Source: Homalodisca vitripennis (lineage: Eukaryota; Arthropoda; Insecta; Hemiptera; Cicadellidae). Taken from it: a stretch of 64,000 nucleotides of DNA. The notes under the pieces are model-generated. The model searched no databases, was not told the origin of the DNA, and saw only the letters and a list, made by a program, of their open reading frames with translations. This document shows, in pieces, positions 10,694 to 22,213 of the stretch; the stretch's first letter is position 1, and the number at the start of each line of letters is the position of its first letter. Location of the stretch: NCBI RefSeq assembly GCF_021130785.1, contig NC_060213.1, positions 66,507,001-66,571,000 of the forward strand, given 5' to 3'. The position numbers and the translations under genes were made by a program.

Positions 10694-11640
10694 GGGTGGC
10701 GCATATGTTAGTTTCCCTATAATTTGGAATATACAGTTATGTTTAGTTAGGTTGGTAACAATGTTCATTTGGCAGCAACACAGAGTAAGTAGATTGTTCC
10801 AGTGGCTAGTGTAAAGTGGCGCTCTTTGCATCTGTTATTTGTTTGTGTGTTTTTTAAAACGATTATAACCCAAGAACGAGTTTACATCCTTCAGTTGTGG
10901 TTGAAGCCTAATAAAAATACTGCTGTAATAAATGAAGAATTTAGTGGTAAATATCCAGTTTTTGAAAAACCCATTCGACGATATATGCGGAAGTTAAATA
11001 TGAAATTTGAAAACACAGAATCGTTTTAAGTGGCCCCAAGTGTGATCACCACGATCAATTTGCAACGAAGAAAACCTGAAGACAGTTGCTCAAGCTTTTA
11101 TAGCCAGTCCCGGTAAATTGATTCGTAAGGCATCTGCTGAACTACAAATATCAAGAAGAAGCGTGTAAAGAATGTTATACCAATTGCAATTTAACGCACA
11201 CCGATCATATTTATTCCAAGCGCTTCACAAGAATCATTCCGATAAGCGATTGGAATTCAGTGAGACAGTAATTATCTGCTCAGGGGCTGATGCAAATTTC
11301 CTGCGATCAATTTTGTCGTGAGATGAGGCATGTAAATGGACGCGTTAATCGGCATAACTGCGTGTACTAGTCGGATCTTAATCCTCATAATGTAATCCAA
11401 GCAGAACTCGTGGTGTCTGGTGTTATGGTATGAAGATGTATTTCCAGTACTGCACTGATTGGTGCATATTTTCTTCAAGGAAATCTTAACTCAAAAAGAT
11501 ACTTACAGTAGCTGCAAAAAGTAGTAGGCCTAGTTCCCGAGCTCAGAAACAATCCTGTTTTCAATATTCATTCGCTCATCTGGCAACAATATGGAACCCC
11601 AGCTAACCTATAACTTCATAAATAAGAGTTCAGTTCCAAA
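10694..11640 (+). pseudogene. Tc1/mariner-type transposase remnant
   Basis: Begins near CAGGGTGGCGCATATG, a typical end of such elements. A frame from 10802 reads QERVYILQLWLKPNKN and KPIRRYMRKL, a helix-turn-helix domain. In shifting frames follow TVAQAFIASPGKLIRKASAE, the DDE block SDEACKWTR, NRHNC and SDLNPHNV, then GAYFLQGNLNSKRYLQ and IWQQYGTP. Several stops and frameshifts make it dead. It would have cut and pasted DNA at TA sites. A right end was not recognised. Confidence 0.85.
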
Positions 11641-14144
11641 ACTAGTTAATTTATCACTGTGGTTAATTTTTTTTTTAATAAATATAATTCAAGGTTTTAA
11701 ATAAAAAATCAAATAAATAATAGAATATTTGTGACAGCTCTATTGAAAGTTTTAAAATTTATACGTAATTCCTACAAGGATTTGATTTCAGGTCGGGAAC
11801 AGTATTTGAACAAAGTTAATTGACTTACACAACGTTGCATACGCTTAGCGTTTATTTTATCTCCATATTATAATTTTTGTTAAAAAGTATTTTGATAAAA
11901 TACTTAACAAAATTAAACCGCTTCAATAATTCAACATTTTCATAACTCACGCAGTATTACAATTTGTATTTATTTTACTACCGATTCATAAAAACCTTTT
12001 TCTACCTGTACCTTTTGACAAGGGGTCAAGGGATCGTTGTACTCACACTGCAGCACTTGAACGGATGTTTCGAGGTTTATACGTTATATCTGCTAAATAG
12101 TTTTCAGTAGATTCCATAAGACAGCTACAGAAAGAACAACATTATATAATTAGAACAAAGTCAGGTTACACCATTTCTAACTTAAGAATGGATTTAACGA
12201 ATATAATGGTCTTTGCTTTATTGGGTACGTTTTCGCCCCGACTAGCAGAACAACGATTAAAGTATCCTAGGAGTGCACGGAAAAATAAGGTAAATAGAAC
12301 AAGACTTTTATATAATAGTGCAAGAGCTTGTTAACTTTAGTCAACTGTTCTGTGTAAACATTGTTTTATGGTAGCACAATCATGTGTAAAATTAATTAAA
12401 TCACTATTTTTAATTTGTTTACATTAATTTGGTCGCGAAAGCATAGAGTAAGTTTGATAACAACAACACTTTTCTTTTCAAACTTTTCTACAACCACTGT
12501 TGAGCAGGAGTAAGAAAAATATTTAGATAAGAAAACCACAAGTTTTAGTAAAAGTCTACTTTTAACCGTACACTTTGGTAAATATTGAGTATCCAGTGCT
12601 TGGTGAGTACTGTAATGCAGATATAAAAGAATTTACTGTATAACTTTAGCCGAAAGTTTAAAGACTGTTATAAACCGCATAGTTTATTTGATTTTTGACA
12701 GAAGTAGGCTTCTCACCCCTTTGTATGTACCTTGATCGAGGAAACAAAGCAACATTAACTAGAGCACAAAATATATTAAGTCTGGAATAAATTACGATTC
12801 CCGTAAGTATACACTTTAAGACATATTACCTTGATCGTAGAAATAAGGAAATCTCAACATTATCGTCGGACATAGAATTCACTCGAACGAGAAGTGCTCA
12901 TACGAAGGCCTACGAAATTTTGTGCAAAACCGCGGGGAATTACTAGTTTTAACATGAAAAGTAATCGTGTATCTTTCAAAACCCTTACAGCATTTGTATT
13001 TTTTTATTAACTAAACTCCAAATTTTAAAACCTTTAACGGTTAACGGTTTATTTTAAAGGGGAATAAACTAATAGGGTTTAAGAATATATTTAAGAATTT
13101 CCTGCGTTCAAAATCACTGGTAACTGCTAGTAATTAAACATATTATCTCCTGTCGTTCCGGATCACTATTTGAATTAACGTTACACTTTGTCGCAGCGGG
13201 ATATAGCGGTGAATAGCAATTGGAAGTTTGAATGAAACTAGACAAATTCCTTAACCGTTTTTCAACGAAGTGATGTTTGAGTGATATTTGCAACCTAACG
13301 TTAGCGGCATACCGTCGCTATTATGTAAGTTAGTATGTCTTTGTAGGCAGATAAATTTCGTTTAATGTTTGGTTTATATGCTAAGAGCCACTATTTAAGG
13401 TAATAAAATATTTTGTCTTCGTATAAGTATATTTTTAACGTAATTTGATATAACTATAAATGTGATACTTTACATATGAACAAAATGGTACTTATAGTTA
13501 TTAATAGTGTTAATAAAACAATAAACCATCTATTTCAATTAACGTGTACTACGAGTAGCATGTCTACTGGCATATACAGTATTATACCAACAATGGTCCA
13601 AGATAAGGAATAACTAATACAAACTTACTGCAGATGTTTATGATTCATCAGGATAATGCCGAATTGATCAGATAGTAATATTGAAACAAATACCAATATG
13701 CCAATACAAATAGTCAATATGTGGAATTCGTTTAGGTATAATACCAATAAATAGTTGTTACGGATGTTGGCGTGGACTAACTGTCCTACCGTGCAGAAAA
13801 GTGATGTCAGCTACCCTCGCCAAAACTAGGCGTGGACCTACAGTCCTACAATCATAATCTCTCCCAGAGATGCTAAAGCTGCACTGCAGGTTTAATCTTT
13901 CTTTTTCCATTTAAAAAAATTCTCCCGTTTCTTACAGAGAAAGTATTATTTGATTTTGAAATGTATAAAAAAATACACCTGGGGTTGCATCCAGGTGAGT
14001 AAAATATATTGAAAATAAATCTGTGGAGCATTATAAAGTTATCAGAACGATTCCCATCTAATTTCTATATAAATACTATTTATACATAATATACATGAAG
14101 ATGTGTGAAGCTGATAATAATGTACGATAAACACCTTGTATTAC
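11641..14144. other. P450 intron, no supported gene
   Basis: AT-rich intron between the K-helix and I-helix exons. Near 12170-12280 a minus-strand frame after an acceptor-like CTCCTAG reads CSASRGENVPNKAKTII and VKSILK, faintly like a degraded P450 heme-binding exon but without the ligand cysteine and out of exon order. Around 13760-13845 the phrase GGCGTGGAC occurs twice. Nothing else is clear. Confidence 0.4.
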
Positions 14145-14213
14145 CTGTACTTCCGGATAGTGTCCAATTGTGAGAAGCAGAAAAGACAGAGCAGAAACAA
14201 CTGTGTCAGTTGC
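14145..14213 (-). CDS. Cytochrome P450 exon with the I-helix
   Basis: 69-nt phase-0 exon; acceptor TTTTAG, donor GTAATA. It encodes ATDTVVSALSFL, then IGHYPEVQ. ATDTVV is the oxygen-activating I-helix motif (A/G-G-x-D/E-T-T class), and HYPEVQ is the following CYP4-type block that leads into the K-helix exon. Reading frames on both sides match, so the splice chain 17624-14145-10367 is coherent. Confidence 0.9.
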
Positions 14214-15265
14214 CTAAAACAGAAGAAATATTTCCTGATAATTAAATAAATACTAATGTATTCTATGTGCTCATACCTAGTCAAGAATAGTTTTGTAGAA
14301 TCCAGAATGTATTAAATTCACAAGGCTAATTTGCATAGTAATTGTTAGCTAGTTATATCTTAAAATAAAGCTTGCTATTCTGGAAAAATATACGCATTTG
14401 TCAGTAAGTTACAATTATTTTTGTGCGAATATAACTTATTACTAATTAAGAAATATATGATTATGATATAACTAGCATCGAGGGATTTTCTAAATATTAA
14501 TACGCCTGTATTCATCCCAGATACCCTAAGAATTTCAGTGCAATCATTTGACTAGTTTACGTGTGAAAGCAAAATAAACAAAGGCACTTTCACATTTAAA
14601 ATATTTTTGGGATGTTTCAAATAACTTTATACAATATAAAATAAACAGAATGGCGACTTTTTTGTAAAGATGGATTGGAGCGTCGTTGGAGGACCTCATT
14701 CTAATATCTATATCTTTTCTGGATTTCGAAATCATCTCATTAAAGTCAAAACAATAGTAGTGCTGTTGTCTAAAATTAATATTTTCAAATATTTAATTTT
14801 TTAAGTTTTTTATATAACTCTTTTTTATTTTTTTCAACAAGAGTAATAGTTTTGGCTTTAAAGATGCTTTGGATGTGAAAATTGCTACTTTTCTGATTTA
14901 GGCGGACGAATCGCAGGGCAGTACTCGCAAGGTCGTTAAGTGCTAACAGGCTGCCTGCTAGCCAAATCAGAAGGGCGGTCGGAGTCCACTCAGCAGCTAT
15001 CAGTGACTAAGGTCTTCATTGTGAGCTATACCAGTATCTTCTTTCCCCTTAAGTGTAAACCACTCACTGTCTACTTGTAGTTCAAAGCTTTCGTGTCGCT
15101 CAAGATACTTTCATAAAGAGGTTTGTGAGAGAGGTCAGTATATAGAAGTTAAACTCAGCTCTGGGTAGTTTACAATATATGGTCTGTAAAGTTGTGGTTG
15201 TTTTCGAGACTGAAGTGAATTTATTTAGCCTATTAAAGTTTGAGTATGAACTATATATGTATATG

Positions 15266-15308
<43 letters not shown>

Positions 15309-16095
15309 GGTGAGTTTTAAGACCCTTCCCCCCTATTTTTTTTAAACCGTATAAGTTAGGAGGTTTAAACTCCGTACATTTTCGTTAGACCTAAATATCT
15401 TGTTTTTCATGGGTTCATTGACTCTCCACCTCCAATGGGGGACGGTCCACGAGGAGTAAGCCGAGATTCTTAAATGTAAGCATAGGTTGATATGCACATC
15501 AAATTAAAGGTCTCTGTAAGTAGAATACAATGCCGCAAACCGGACCTCAAAAGGTTCATCCTAATGAAAATGACAGGGTGTTAAAATGTACAAAATAGTA
15601 ATGTACTATTATCTGCGTTTTATCGCGCAACTTTTAAAAGTTCATTTCAAAACAATTTTTCTATTGCTGTTTATTCTTTAAAAGAAACTTTATTTTGTTG
15701 TGTTTAATGATTTTGAGGGATCACTGGAAGTCCGAGATCTAGGAGTTAACTAAAGGATTTAATAAGAAGTCGATCATGTGTTGTGTCGCCTTGTAAGTAT
15801 TTTATTTAAAGAATTGTTGTCTTACAAAGGTTTTAGACCCATTTATTTTTATTTCAACAGCGATTCCGGTTCTAATATTGTACGATTCCGATAAACATAC
15901 TATGAAGTACACCAATAAAATAATAAGTACACTTTATAAAAATAGTTTACAGTTTTTACTTTACCACACATTTCCAATTTTAAAAAAATTAGACATTTCA
16001 AACTCGTTTAAGTATTAGAAAAAAGCTAAATCCATAATATATACAAGTATTCGCAATTTATTGGTTTCCATAAATTATTCATTGTAACGAATTCA

Positions 16096-16129
<34 letters not shown>

Positions 16130-16500
16130 CTCTAGACTCTTTAAATGTTATTTGCATTTTTAGTTTTATTATCGTTAATAATTTATTATTATTATTACTA
16201 AACAACTTGTAGATTTATAAATTGTATTCATTTTTGCTGGCCCGAACCTACGCAACTTCTTGATCAATCTGAGAATGTATTTTTTAAACTGCAAGGATAT
16301 TTTAAAAATATTAAAACATGTAATGAAGATTTTTCTTTTGAAAAAAGTATTGGACATACTATTGAAAAGGTCATTTTTAGCAATTTGAATGTTTTGCTTT
16401 TTGTTTAATAACTATAAACGAGCATGTAAACATTCTTACGTTTATTTAATTTATATTATGTAATTTTATGCTCATGGTAAAAACATATGATATAATACAT
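14214..16500. other. P450 intron with repeats
   Basis: No gene supported. 14880-15240 is relatively GC-rich and unassigned. 15303-15620 begins TACAGGGTGAGTTTTAAGAC and shares short blocks (GGGGGACGG, CAATGCCGCAAACCG, CTCAAAAGG) with the MITE at 38929-39648, so it is probably a diverged relative with no right end recognised. AT or TA arrays lie at 15252-15304 and about 16100-16128. Confidence 0.5.
15252..15304. repeat. AT/TATG microsatellite
   Basis: ATATGT units change into a pure AT array at the left edge of a MITE-like end (ACAGGGTGAG). Confidence 0.85.
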
Positions 16501-17388
16501 TGTACCGAATGACGATAACACATAGGGGTGGTGACTTCTGAAGTCGTAGTAATAAATACTCGAATTGCAAAGCTTACTTATAAGTTCAATTTATTTATGA
16601 AACTTACAAGCACCACTTTCAGTTTTTAAATTAAATGTATGCCTTGCCACGTTGCTGCCAATTAGAGTACAAGAACTAAAAATGTATATCTGATAGGTGG
16701 GCCTAAAATATCCAATGTTATATGGAATTATGCCTACGATGTTTTACTTGTAAAACATTGAGATTTTACTTCCTTTTGCAACGTGTAGACTCACAACCCG
16801 GGTGTCGGCGTCTTGGCACGAGACATTGAAGCTGTAGTCTAAGACCGGTTATTTCTAGTCGGTGATTACTAGAAGAGGAGTAGAAGTTAAGAAACTGTTA
16901 GCCATCTACTCAAATAATACGTGAGATACGTGAGACACGTGAGATACGTCAGATCCGTGAGCTCGCCTAAAACAAATTCGCGACGGTATTAGCCATTTAA
17001 TGATACAAAAAACTTATTACAACAACGTGCTCGTCAGAAGGACGACGCTACAACTTGTATCTATTTCAATCAAGCAAATAAAAGATCTTCAAGGGTAAGT
17101 TACTTTAATATTTACAACTTTACTTTACGTTACATTCACTTTTATATGTTTGGCATCAAAGGGCTAATTTAATAATACGAAAAGAAGGCGCGCGAGGTCT
17201 AATCTGTCACGTAGTTGGGCTGCTACAAAGGGTTAGAATAAAATATTCATACGCGTGCCAATTAGGTAGTTACTCCGCCGATAATTTAGTTCCGGAACAT
17301 TGGATAAAAAAATAATATTAAAGTATACTGGCTGACTAGGTTGTGAAATTTACATTATATAAAATCGAATTAACTAATTAACGGTACA
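16501..17388 (+). repeat. Solo LTR 1 (888 bp), 4-bp target duplication
   Basis: Starts TGTACCG and ends CGGTACA, so the ends are TG...CA and mutually inverted. It is flanked by ACAT on both sides (16497-16500 and 17389-17392). A second copy lies at 18161-18831 in the same direction. No internal coding region is attached, so this is a solo LTR left by recombination. The 4-bp duplication fits Ty3/gypsy-like or related elements. Compared with copy 2 it has about 215 extra bases near 16970-17185, including an AATAAAAGATCTTC stretch. Confidence 0.88.
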
Positions 17389-17623
17389 ACATTACGCACG
17401 AGTCATTTTAAAAGTATATTTCAACTATACTACTAACAGGTCTATCTTATTTTAATAATTATTTAAAGTTTATAATGCATATTTACTATTTTTTTTTACA
17501 TCTTCATTCATCATTGAATAAATTTCTTGCTAATTTTATTTACTTTAATGGACCACGCACGGTTCATAATAAATTTCAGCAACATTACTTAATTGTACAA
17601 CCAATTCTAATATTTATACTTAC

Positions 17624-17724
17624 ACCTGGTATCATAGTTATAAGTTCATCCATCCAATCATGGTCATCTGATACCATTGGCAAATTTTCAAACATTACAT
17701 CCACTAAGTTTAAGCCTGATAAGC
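17624..17724 (-). CDS. Cytochrome P450 exon before the I-helix
   Basis: 101-nt exon; acceptor TTTTCAG, donor GTAAGT. It encodes LSGLNLVDVMFENLPM, then DDHDWMDELITMIPG. This is the CYP4-type segment that runs into the I-helix (D...EL.TMI). It starts by completing a codon begun in the exon at 19221-19284 and ends in phase 0, as the I-helix exon needs. It sits between the two solo LTRs. Confidence 0.85.
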
Positions 17725-18160
17725 CTGAAAATCAAACATCAAATATGACCAAATGTTCATATTTAGATCTAAATATAATAAATGTAATTGCTTTGATACA
17801 ACATTGAATTATTCATTTTTATTATTATCAAATTTTAATACTATCAAACTTTCTTAGAACAAATAGGTAAATCATGATATCATTAAACAATAATGTTAAT
17901 TTGTTTTGAAGTAATTACGTAAGTTATAGAAAATACAAAGAAAACTGCTTATTACATAAAAGCAATAAAAACTTTTAATCACAGCAAGAAACGTCCTTCC
18001 TGTAAGAGTTATATTAAATTGAAATTTTAAATTTAGTATTATATTTATGTACTTTTATTAAAATATTGATATCTCCTAATAAGAGTGTTCAGAAATTGAC
18101 ACACAAGAGGTGTTTTGGGCCAGAAATTATAAAGTATATTGCGATGTATGTGTATTCTTT

Positions 18161-18831
18161 TGTACCGTATGACGATAACACATGGGGGTGGTGACTTCTG
18201 AGGTCGTAGTAATAAATATTCGAATTGCAAAGTTTACTTATAAGTCCAATTTAATTTACTAAACTTACAAGCACCACTTTTAGATGTTAAAGGAAATGTA
18301 TGTAATGCCACGTTGCTGCCAATTAGAACATAAGAACTAAAAATGTATATCTTATAGGTGGGCCTAAAATATCCAATGTTCTCTGAAATTATGCCTACGA
18401 TGTTTTACTTTATAAGACATTAAGATTTTACTTCCTTCCGCAATGTATAGACTCACAACCCGGGTGTCGGCGTCTTGGCACGAGAAAATGGCGCTGTAGT
18501 CTAAGAAGGGTTATTTCTAGTCGGTGGTTACTAGAAGATGAGTAGAAGTTAAGAAACTGGTAGCCATCTACTCAAATAATATGTGCCCTGTGAGCCGTGA
18601 GACACGTGGGACACGTAAACTCGCGCACAAAGCGCGCGAGGTCTGCTCGGTTACATAGTTGGGCTGCTACCAAGGGTTAGAAGAAAATATTCAGACGCGT
18701 GCCAATTAGGTAGTTACTCCGCCCAATAATTTAGTTCCGGAACATTGGATAAAAATAATATTAAATTATACTGGCTGACTAGGTTGCGAAAATTACATTA
18801 TATGAAATTTAATTAATCAATTAACGGTACA
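18161..18831 (+). repeat. Solo LTR 2 (671 bp), 4-bp target duplication
   Basis: Same family and direction as 16501-17388: TGTACCG at the start, CGGTACA at the end. It is flanked by CTTT (18157-18160 and 18832-18835), different from copy 1, so the two are separate insertions. About 215 bases present in copy 1 are missing, at a point bounded by short GCG-rich repeats. Confidence 0.88.
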
Positions 18832-19220
18832 CTTTTAAATAAGTAAATTAAAATAAAACCATAATCATCTTTGATTAATAAATGAATGGTGAAGTAATGT
18901 TCTGTCTATATATTTATATGTAAATGAAACATATATTAAATATGTGTAGCCAGATTGCACATTCGACATCCGCTCAACCCAGAGAATTTTGTATAAAAAA
19001 GGACAATAATATTTACCCTATCATCTTTGTGTTATTAACACTTAAAGTATTGTGCTAACTAGATCCAAAGTTGGGCGACAGTATGTCTATTCTCACATAC
19101 AATAAGCAGAAACCAGGACATCAACAAAAGGAACAATTGTTTCTTCCAAAGGAACAAAACAGTAATACATTTTTTAGATTGTTAGTAAATATGTATAATA
19201 ACAAGAAAATATGTACTTAC

Positions 19221-19284
19221 GTTCGCTGTTCTGATTTGCGCCTGGAATCACTCCCTTTTTAATAGTGGCTCCTTCTTTCCATTC
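19221..19284 (-). CDS. Cytochrome P450 short exon
   Basis: 64-nt exon; acceptor TTAAAG before GAATGG, donor GTAAGT. It encodes EWKEGATIKKGVIPGANQNS and leaves one base into the next codon. The amino acids are not diagnostic alone. Phase agrees with both neighbours: phase 0 from 39952-40084, and one base into the codon completed at 17724. The position, between the G-helix region and the I-helix, is variable in CYP4 proteins. The first Maverick lies in the intron just upstream. Confidence 0.65.
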
Positions 19285-20535
19285 CTTTAACAATCATTTA
19301 TGTTTTATAGTGCTAAAATCTCACACATAAAACACACACACACACATAAATATATATATAGGAGTACAAGAACACTTCGTACCTTAATGATTACAACATA
19401 ATGTCGTTCTCAAAAAAGGATATAAAAATAGTGTATACAAACCAAGAATAAATGTAAACGTACAATTAATGTATGTTGTTTCTAAATTGTCCAATTCGAT
19501 TTTGGTAGAATCTTCTGATACTTTACAAATTCCTTTTAATTAGTAATATTTCGTTATGAGCGAATACGTATTGTGAAACCAATTTGTTGTCTTTTCTGTT
19601 GGAGAACGATTGTTATTAAAACTTAATAGGTAAGGGATTTGTCGAAACCAATATAGTCTTAGAGATAAAATTTTGAATTACAGCTGGTGAATTACATTAT
19701 TTGATTTACAGTTAATGTTATTTAAATCGGATATGTTTTATTAGTTGCGCTACTCGTAAAAGTTTTAGATAGGATTAGAATTTTGCATGTAGGGCTATCT
19801 TGTCTTCGCAAGAAAAAACCTAAATACTTTTTATTAGCATCTGAATTTGGAATTTGGTTAGACAATAGTGTAGGTCTTACAAAAAGGTGCTTCAGATTAG
19901 GGGCTTTACTAAAAATAATTCTCTGGTGTTTTGAAAACATATTGTGTGTCAAGGGAGATGATTCCAAAATGTTATCAACCGTTTGTAATATATCGCTTAG
20001 TTTTATGTAGCCCAGGGAAGTAGTAAGTAATAAATTTGGGATCATTGTATGATTATTCTGGTTGATGCTGTTGTTTTTATTACTTATAGACCTGTAAATT
20101 TGATTTCTAATAATCGTTGTAGGGTAGCTCCAAGCAGTAAATGCTCTAGATAATATTTCAATATAGTGATGTTAATCCGAACTGTTTGAACATAAATGTT
20201 TTCCTCGGATTGATAGACTTTTTGGTATGGAATATTTTATGTGAACATGATGGCAACTGTTGTAATGTAGTTAATACATTGTATTAGTTTCTTTGACAAG
20301 AAACTTTGTTAATACTTTGTTGTACATATACATACTTGTATATAAAAATGTAAATAATAATGTAAATCAATATAAGTATAGGGGTATTAAATAAGCTACT
20401 TTTGGCTATGGATTGCTATTTGAGACCAACAAATGTGTAAGAAAGCAAAATAAGAATGTTTCAAAATTTTGATAAATACAAGCTTAAGTATAAAACAAAT
20501 AAGTTTGGAGTTAGTGTCAAAAACTATATTATATA

Positions 20536-20582
<47 letters not shown>

Positions 20583-20646
20583 ATAAAATTGTATAAATGG
20601 CAATTGCCTTATTTAATTTCAATAAACATTGAAACGCAAAAAGTAC
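19285..20646. other. P450 intron, no supported gene
   Basis: AT-rich, with a CA/TA array near 19327-19362 and an AT array at 20528-20581. Open frames at 19722-20045 have no recognisable domain. Nothing else is supported. Confidence 0.5.
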
Positions 20647-20717
20647 TCGCTCCGCCGGTAGTCGAACCCGGATCTCTCACTTGCCGGGTGAATGTGCTAC
20701 CATTACACCACAGAGCG
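20647..20717 (-). tRNA. tRNA-like sequence (pseudo-tRNA), GGC at the anticodon position
   Basis: On the minus strand a 7-bp acceptor stem (CGCTCTG with CGGAGCG), a 4-bp D-stem, a 5-bp anticodon stem (TTCAC/GTGAG) and the B-box GGTTCGACTAC can be drawn. The loop CCGGCAA places GGC as anticodon but has C instead of the invariant U33. The T-stem has one G-A mismatch. It is either a decayed tRNA or the head of a tRNA-derived repeat. Confidence 0.5.
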
Positions 20718-20859
20718 CTTACTTTTTCCGATTCCATTATTTTGTATTTGGCCGTATCTTTCGCCGGTCTTTCGATCATATGTTAGTTTGCTTATTTAAA
20801 CGCATATGTGACAGATACGGCCAAATACAAAAAATTGAATCGGAAAAAGTAAGCGCTCT
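20712..20859. repeat. Inverted repeat (hairpin) attached to the tRNA-like sequence
   Basis: Arm 20712-20759 and arm 20813-20859 are nearly perfect reverse complements (AGAGCGCTTACTTTTTCCG and its complement), with a spacer of about 53 bases. The left arm overlaps the tRNA acceptor strand and the right arm stops where a TA array begins. It looks like a small fold-back element. Confidence 0.85.
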
Positions 20860-20902
20860 ATATATATATATATATATATATACATTTATATATATATACA
20901 TT

Positions 20903-20967
<65 letters not shown>
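20860..20967. repeat. TA microsatellite at the left Maverick border
   Basis: Long (TA)n array, slightly interrupted by TACATTTA units. The last six bases, TATATA, serve as the left target duplication of the Maverick. Confidence 0.9.
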
Positions 20968-20969
<2 letters not shown>

Positions 20970-21331
20970 TAGATAGTAATATGGGGTTCCTGGCGCACTT
21001 TCGGAGCCGACCGAAAAGCAATGTAAAATACTGTTCAATGTACCATAAAGGAAGCTGAGAAATAACACAGCAAATCTCAATGAAAAATTAACCGAATCTA
21101 CAGTCGTTCGTCTCCAAAAGCGATCGGTACATTACTATCTACTCTGTGGAATGAAAAATTAACCAAATCTACAGCTGTTTGCTTCTACTTTCTTAAGCTG
21201 TGCTTTGTAAAATGTTGTCAAATCTGCTACGAATAAAGGATTTATCTTAATAAAATTTAATCAATTTAAAACATTTTTACTAAAAACATACTTTAATAAA
21301 AAACTTTTCTACTAAATAGTCACCAAACAAC

Positions 21332-21873
21332 ATGAACTCACCAAAGTCTCTACAATTTCTAGCATTAAAACAGTGCAACAAAGATGAATTCAGTGAATTG
21401 CCGGTTTATTCTCAACAACAGTTGATACCGTCTTTAATTGAAACAGAATTAAAAGAACTTGTAGAGTCTTTTGCAGAAAGAACGTCTAATGGAGTGTTTT
21501 ACTATCGGCAAAAAACGAAAAAAATAAGGGATTATATATTTAATATAATTACGAAAGATATTGAAAAGAAAGTAAAAAATAAACAAACAGAGAGTTTTCA
21601 TCGTTTTTTATGACATTTTTCCCATATTATACGTTCTTTCAAGATAATCAAGACTTAATTGATGAATTTCTTAGGAATTTTTGTGAGTATCAAGATTTAT
21701 CAACACAATTCATTAAAGAGCATTATAGAATTTTTCTTATAGAATATAGCCACATTTTGTGTGAAACAAAAGGTATTACTGTAGATAATATTCCATGTGA
21801 TTCCTATGAAGAAAGACACCAACTATGGTTATCAAAACAGTACTATGACGTGGGGAGGGACTGCAAGTTTTAG
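21332..21873 (+). pseudogene. TIR-embedded gene, left copy (frameshifted)
   Basis: Same protein as the intact 180-residue gene at 37953-38495 in the right TIR. Here the T-run near 21603-21609 is one base shorter than in the right copy, so the frame breaks after residue 93 and resumes at 21610. No known domain is recognised. The protein is charged and helical. The start ATG is preceded at about 18 bases by CTAAATAG, a variant of the start motif of other Maverick genes. Confidence 0.85.
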
Positions 21874-21883
21874 AGTTAAGACT

Positions 21884-22017
21884 TTATTCTACAAAGTTAA
21901 TTGTTATAATTTCTTTATCTTTTATAGTCTTCTTTCCAGTAACAATCAAGTGTAATTTTTCATTTTTGTTTAATTCTTTAATCTTTTTTTCATCCAAAAC
22001 AGTCAAAAATCTGTTCG
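21884..22017 (-). pseudogene. C-terminal fragment of the OB-like gene in the left TIR
   Basis: Mirror of the last third of the gene at 37637-37942. The right copy is whole because it runs across the inner TIR border; the left has only the part inside the repeat. A by-product of TIR extension or copying. Confidence 0.85.
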
Positions 22018-22200
22018 AAAAAGAAAATGTTATAATAGTAAACGGGAACACAATTTTTATTCTTAAAAATGACAGTCGAGGTGTGCTACTACAGACCGAC
22101 CATCACGATAATCGCTTCGCCTGCGTCATATCCGTAGTGATATCACGCTGTGAGAGGTGCAATCGTTGGTTTACAAGCACCATTTAGTTAAATAAATTTT
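22018..22200. other. Short spacer left of PolB
   Basis: Unique sequence between the TIR and the PolB start. It has GC-richer islands (GACCGACCATCACG) and no gene that I can support. Confidence 0.5.
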
Positions 22201-22213
22201 TCTATCTAAATGG
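22201..22213 (+). promoter_or_regulatory. Start-codon motif TCTATCTAAATGG (PolB)
   Basis: Type copy of a motif overlapping the ATG in most Maverick genes here. The pattern is a T-rich run, TCTATnTAA, then ATGG. It resembles the poxvirus late element TAAATG. A promoter role is inferred. Confidence 0.5.

Larger units (their letters stand above)
20968..22017 (+). repeat. Maverick 1 left terminal inverted repeat
   Basis: Matches 37809-38860 in reverse, nearly base for base, ending where the two sides diverge after CTGTTCG. It holds a frameshifted copy of the TIR gene and the tail of the OB-like gene. Confidence 0.95.

Noticed and set aside
21966..22187. Plus-strand 73-codon frame at the TIR inner border
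   Set aside because: Its first part is antisense to the OB-like gene tail; the rest has no support.
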